Shown: piece by piece, positions 28,578-31,559 of the stretch | Numbering within the stretch: position 1 is the stretch's first letter | How the letters are laid out: each line of letters opens with the position of its first letter | Made by a program: the position numbers and the translations under genes | Assembly (NCBI GenBank): GCA_039045975.1 | Contig: JBCCJA010000045.1 | Coordinates: forward strand, 1-31,559 | Reading direction: 5' to 3' | DNA: 31,559 bases | Source: JBCCJA01 sp039045975 | GTDB lineage: Bacteria > Planctomycetota > Planctomycetia > Planctomycetales > Planctomycetaceae | The notes under the pieces: generated by a model | What the model was told of the DNA's origin: nothing | Seen by the model: the letters and a program-made list of their open reading frames with translations, nothing else | Database searches by the model: none

Positions 28578-28642
28578 TTGCTTCCCCGCAACTTACGCTG
28601 AGCGTCTCATGCAGTCGTTAAAACTCTGACGTACAAATTAGA

Positions 28643-28670
28643 AGCCGTTTTCACCGAAGAGAAAACGGCT
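28643..28670 (-). terminator. Stem-loop terminator after the Cys-rich gene
   Basis: Perfect 10-bp arms AGCCGTTTTC (28643-28652) and GAAAACGGCT (28661-28670) enclose an 8-nt loop. It lies 46 nt beyond the stop of the minus-strand Cys-rich gene. On that strand the stem is followed by TCTAATTTG, a weak T-rich tail, so it may work as an intrinsic terminator or as a 3'-end stem. Confidence 0.65.
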
Positions 28671-28716
28671 TTCATAGAAGTGAGGCGAAGTTCGCTCCAA
28701 GATGAGCGACGTGCCG

Positions 28717-29130
28717 TCAAAACCCGGTACAGCAAAAAGTCGGACACGACGACGGACTCGTCGTCTGCACAATGATATTGATCGTTATTTCGATAACGAT
28801 AGAAATCGATGTCACGAGGCTCGACCCGCCGCTGCCGCCGCCGCATTTGCTTGATCCACAGCCGCTCGACATGCAAGGGACGTAGCATGACCCGCCCTTA
28901 GCCATGGTCGGCATTGAGACCGATACCGGCCCACTCACGCCGCTCGAAGATGCCGAAACCGAAGGTATCACCCCGGCAAATCCAGCCGAAGCATCGCCCG
29001 CGCTAACGGAGACCCCCGGAGTCACGGTCAGATCGAGTCCCAGGACTTCCGAAAGAGGATCGCCGGAGTCGGCTGCTACTGCTGTCCCACACAAGGCCGT
29101 CAATGCGAGGCAGAAGGCTGTGTAACGCAT
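28717..29130 (-). CDS. Small secreted Ser/Gly/Cys-rich protein of unknown function
   Basis: A 137-residue protein with a clear signal peptide (cleavage expected after AVAA, residue 20) and AGGA 7 nt before the ATG, so it is very likely expressed. The mature part has a Val/Ser/Gly-rich first half (about 36-75, VTPGVSVSAG and SVSASSSGVSGPVSVSM), then a Cys cluster (Cys82, 86, 91 and 96, in GGSCYVPCMSSGCGSSKCGG), a strongly hydrophobic beta-like strand (SLVTSISIVIEITINIIVQ) and a second cluster (Cys129, 133 and 134, in SCPTFCCTGF). That gives seven cysteines, an odd number. I recognise no family. It lies between the ligase and the sugar transferase genes. It may be a structural surface or fibre protein, but nothing in the sequence proves this. 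Confidence 0.7.
   Translation of the reverse strand: MRYTAFCLALTALCGTAVAADSGDPLSEVLGLDLTVTPGVSVSAGDASAGFAGVIPSVSASSSGVSGPVSVSMPTMAKGGSCYVPCMSSGCGSSKCGGGSGGSSLVTSISIVIEITINIIVQTTSPSSCPTFCCTGF
28748..28765 (-). other. Hairpin in the 3' end of the Cys-rich gene
   Basis: Perfect 7-bp arms GACGACG (28748-28754) and CGTCGTC (28759-28765) enclose a 4-nt loop inside the coding sequence, near the stop codon. It is close to a second hairpin at 28781-28800. RNA structure could affect translation or mRNA stability, but codon choice alone could also produce it. Confidence 0.4.
28781..28800 (-). other. Hairpin with UUCG-like loop in the Cys-rich gene
   Basis: Perfect 8-bp arms ATCGTTAT (28781-28788) and ATAACGAT (28793-28800) surround TTCG on the plus strand (CGAA on the transcribed sense strand). 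It lies in the AT-rich part that encodes the hydrophobic strand. The region is clearly AT-rich compared with the neighbouring genes. Confidence 0.4.
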
Positions 29131-29604
29131 CTTTGATTCCTAGTCGGGGAGATTTGCCCAGAATGACATCACAGTCATCGAGCTTACGCAATGCACAGTC
29201 CGCCGATTCGGAAAAAAACATCCGATTGATCGCATTCGCACATCCCGATACGTCTGTCGCATGGCCGTCTCGCGGTCGTCAGTTCGGTCACAGTTGTCTG
29301 CGACGCTACGTGCCGGCACAGGCCGAGTCGTGCGAATGAGCCACTCACACGACGAGATCTGCCGCCGCTCGAGATCATGAGAGCACTGGCGTGAGTCCCC
29401 ATCCGGCGTCCCCTAAGACCAACGCTTAAACACGCATGAACCCTTTAATTTTTGTGGAAAGTCATCCGTTTTGGTTGGCGAACGCCTACGTAAGCCCCCT
29501 AGCCTCTCGCGTGCCTAGCATGCAGCGATCGCCGGTGGACCGTGAATCCACATGTCCGCGAAAACCGCCAGGGCTGTTTTCCCCGCGACACGACGAGGAT
29601 ACGA
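29131..29604. promoter_or_regulatory. Divergent intergenic region of the Cys-rich and sugar-transferase genes
   Basis: These 474 nt hold no convincing gene. They separate the minus-strand Cys-rich gene from the plus-strand WbaP-like gene, so promoters for both are expected. The stretch around 29425-29475 is notably AT-rich (TTTAATTTTTGTGGAAAG and GTTTTGG), which would suit a promoter for the sugar transferase. I could not define -10/-35 boxes or operators. Confidence 0.35.
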
Positions 29605-31209
29605 GTGGCCGCGCCCCCTTCCCCGACGCCCGTTTTGGAGCCGATGGTCTCGACCGCGGCTCTCGAACGCCGCCGGGTCGACGCCGTCGAGACGAGTTCG
29701 AATGACCCGACGCCGAAGTATGTCGACGAAACCTTAGTCGACTATCACACGCATGTCGGTCCGGCCGTGACTGACCCGGCCGTCCCTCGGTGGCGGCAAC
29801 TCGTCGGCGTCGCGACCGACGCACTGCCGCTTGCGACGGCCGACTATCTCGCTTTGGGATTGTCGATCTCATTGGTTTGGGGCACAGTCGTCGGCATCGC
29901 GACTCTATTCGGGGTGGTAGCTCCCGAACTCGCGGTCGGACCGCTCGTTTCGGCGGCGGTCGTGTTCGGCGTCGCTGGTGTTACTTTTGGTTTACTGCCC
30001 GCCACCGGGATGAGCCCGGTCTGCGAGATGCGGCAGCAAGCCTTAGCACTAACGCTGGCGTTTATGCTTGCCTTCGCTCATCACGGTCTGCTGGCGAACG
30101 TCGCCGCTGCCGGGTCAATCATGCTAATAGGCATTTGGCTAACGGCTTGCATCTGCGTGCCGATTGTACGTTTTGCCGCCCGTGCTGCGTTGGGCGGCTA
30201 TTCGTGGTGGGGGCGTCCGGCACTGGTGATCGGCGCCGGCCCACAGGGCCAAGCGATTTACGACTTTCTGGTACGTTCACCGCAGCGGGGGTTGCGTCCG
30301 ATCGGGCTTGTCGACGACCCGCACCGCTATTGGGACCATGACGACCAGACGGCTCGCCCGTTCCTAGGGTCTTTCGACGAGATACCGGGGTTGGCTCGTA
30401 AGCACGACGCTTTCTGGGCGATCGTCGAGTCGTCCTCGGGCGACGAGAAGCTAGTCGATGCCGTCGCGAACTGCTGCGGGATCGAAAACGTAATCGTCCT
30501 CCCGGCGCAAACCGATCTGCCGAGCCTATGGGTGCGGACATATGACTGCGGCGGCCTCGCGGGCATCTACATCCGCGAGAAAATCACCTTGCCGCTGCCG
30601 CGGGCTGTCAAACGCAGCATCGACGTCGTCGTCGCCGGGGCCGGGCTGCTCGTCCTTTCGCCGCTTTTCGCTTTGTTCGCGTTGCTGATCACGCGAATCT
30701 CGCCCGGGCCGGTCTTCTTCGGCCACACGCGGATCGGGCGGAACGGCAAGCGGTTCAAGGCGTGGAAGTTCCGCTCAATGGTGCCCGGCGCCGACAAGGC
30801 GTTGCAGTCTCACCTCGACGCGAACCCGGCCCTCCGCGAAGAATGGAAGCGGGACCAGAAGCTGAAGGATGATCCGAGAATCATCCCGAAGATCGGCAAC
30901 CTGCTCCGCCGCACCAGCCTCGACGAGCTGCCGCAGCTCTGGAACGTCTTCGTCGGAGATATGAGCCTGATCGGCCCGCGCCCGATTGTCGACAACGAGG
31001 TTGTTAAGTACGAGCGGTCGATCAAACACTATCTTCGCGTGCGGCCCGGCATTAGCGGTCTGTGGCAGATCTCGGGGCGTAACAACACAACCTACGAAGA
31101 ACGCGTCCGGCTCGATGATTACTACGTACGGAACTGGTCGCCGTGGCTTGACCTCTACATTTTGCTGCGGACGGTCCGCACCGTGCTGCTTCGGGAAGGC
31201 GCATTTTAA
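29605..31209 (+). CDS. Initiating sugar-1-phosphate transferase (WbaP-type polyprenyl glycosylphosphotransferase)
   Basis: A 534-residue membrane enzyme. I use the GTG at 29605 (GAGG 8 nt upstream); an in-frame GTG at 29542 would add 21 residues. Four hydrophobic helices lie at about 75-185, followed by a CoA-binding-like domain (ALVIGAGPQGQAIYDFL), a further membrane anchor (SIDVVVAGAGLLVLSPLFAL) and the catalytic bacterial sugar transferase domain. Its motifs are RIGRNGKRFKAWKFRSM, RTSLDELPQLWNVFVGDMSL, IGPRP and LRVRPGISGLWQISGRN. WbaP-type enzymes move galactose- or glucose-1-phosphate onto undecaprenyl phosphate, the first step of capsule or O-antigen repeat-unit synthesis; the sugar is not decidable here. 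It precedes the dehydrogenase gene by 203 nt. Confidence 0.93.
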   Translation: MAAPPSPTPVLEPMVSTAALERRRVDAVETSSNDPTPKYVDETLVDYHTHVGPAVTDPAVPRWRQLVGVATDALPLATADYLALGLSISLVWGTVVGIATLFGVVAPELAVGPLVSAAVVFGVAGVTFGLLPATGMSPVCEMRQQALALTLAFMLAFAHHGLLANVAAAGSIMLIGIWLTACICVPIVRFAARAALGGYSWWGRPALVIGAGPQGQAIYDFLVRSPQRGLRPIGLVDDPHRYWDHDDQTARPFLGSFDEIPGLARKHDAFWAIVESSSGDEKLVDAVANCCGIENVIVLPAQTDLPSLWVRTYDCGGLAGIYIREKITLPLPRAVKRSIDVVVAGAGLLVLSPLFALFALLITRISPGPVFFGHTRIGRNGKRFKAWKFRSMVPGADKALQSHLDANPALREEWKRDQKLKDDPRIIPKIGNLLRRTSLDELPQLWNVFVGDMSLIGPRPIVDNEVVKYERSIKHYLRVRPGISGLWQISGRNNTTYEERVRLDDYYVRNWSPWLDLYILLRTVRTVLLREGAF

Positions 31210-31412
31210 GAATTCGACTTTCCGGCGAAAGACACCGGGCTGCGAACGCAACACGTCCGGCGGGAATAAGCATTACACGACGCTTAACGACTCATAGATT
31301 AGAGCGCCTCAAGCGTCGATAAATTTCAATCCCTGAGTCCGGCTTCTCTTTCGCCACGAGAGGACAAAGTGCATCGGCCGAAGCCTGCAGACCCTAGATG
31401 TTTTGATTCTCC

Positions 31413-31559
31413 ATGAACGTCACGATGATCGGAACGGGTTACGTCGGGCTCGTCTCGGGGACCTGTTTCGCCGACAGCGGGAACGTCGTGACCTGCCTCG
31501 ACATCGATGAGGCGAAGATCGAGGGCCTGAAAGACGGCATCATTCCGATCTACGAGCCG
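31413..31559 (+). CDS. UDP-glucose/GDP-mannose 6-dehydrogenase, N-terminal fragment (runs off window)
   Basis: The first 49 codons of a nucleotide-sugar dehydrogenase. The NAD-binding start is MNVTMIGTGYVGLVSGTCFA, followed by VTCLDIDEAKIEGLKDG and IPIYEP, which is the usual opening of UDP-glucose 6-dehydrogenase (Ugd) and also of GDP-mannose dehydrogenase. The enzyme makes UDP-glucuronate (or GDP-mannuronate) for acidic polysaccharide. The rest lies outside the window, so it cannot be checked for completeness or substrate. Confidence 0.9.
   Translation, partial: MNVTMIGTGYVGLVSGTCFADSGNVVTCLDIDEAKIEGLKDGIIPIYEP

Overview
The window reads as chromosomal DNA of a high-GC member of the Planctomycetota. 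The evidence is a DUF1559 pseudopilin-like protein (8139-9218), a BBP7-type outer-membrane barrel protein (24356-25882), a bL28 with the planctomycete-style core, many GTG and TTG starts, and short inverted repeats between genes. Gene ends come from reading frames. Start choices use the nearest ribosome-binding site where one is visible. No tRNA, rRNA, CRISPR array, insertion sequence or phage gene was recognised.

Layout. (1) 1-5248 is housekeeping: a QueD-like pterin synthase, a secreted S10 serine carboxypeptidase, bL28 on the minus strand, and threonyl-tRNA synthetase with a ~65-residue insertion of unusual base composition. Two loci here (85-298 and 5109-5193) each carry a pair of inverted copies of a short GC-rich repeat. 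(2) 5249-8045 looks like a metal-handling module: a DUF318/ArsP_1-type permease, a His-rich lipoprotein, and a divergent small His-rich protein. (3) 8139-9277 holds the DUF1559 protein and its terminator. (4) 9321-13956 (minus) is a DUF58 / transglutaminase-like membrane protein / MoxR ATPase operon whose transglutaminase-like domain appears to have lost its catalytic Cys. (5) 14143-20570 (minus) holds a small secreted His/Cys-rich protein, then a full seven-gene Nit1C-type cluster: Sll0783-like protein, nitrilase, flavoprotein, radical SAM, GNAT, AIR-synthase-like and MSMEG_0570-like protein. This cluster has been linked in other bacteria to growth on cyanide as nitrogen source and to nitrogen starvation. 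(6) 20937-31559 is an exopolysaccharide region: GalE, a lipoprotein, a Wza-type export protein, the BBP7-like barrel, a Wzy/WaaL-type polymerase or ligase with a TPR tail, a WbaP-type initiating sugar transferase and the start of a UDP-glucose dehydrogenase. It also contains a small secreted Cys-rich protein of unknown function.

How the genes work together. The Nit1C genes are tightly packed (TGATG junction, a 17-nt overlap, gaps from 9 to about 70 nt) and likely form one transcript starting in 20571-20936, opposite galE. The polysaccharide genes supply precursors (GalE, Ugd), the first lipid-linked sugar (WbaP-like), polymerisation or ligation (Wzy/WaaL-like) and export (Wza-like plus barrel). 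No flippase or chain-length regulator lies inside the window. The points most worth a second look are the complete Nit1C cluster in a planctomycete, the Asp-His-Glu replacement of the transglutaminase triad, the composite inverted repeats, the ThrS insertion, and the Cys-rich secreted protein with its stem-loop-rich 3' end.
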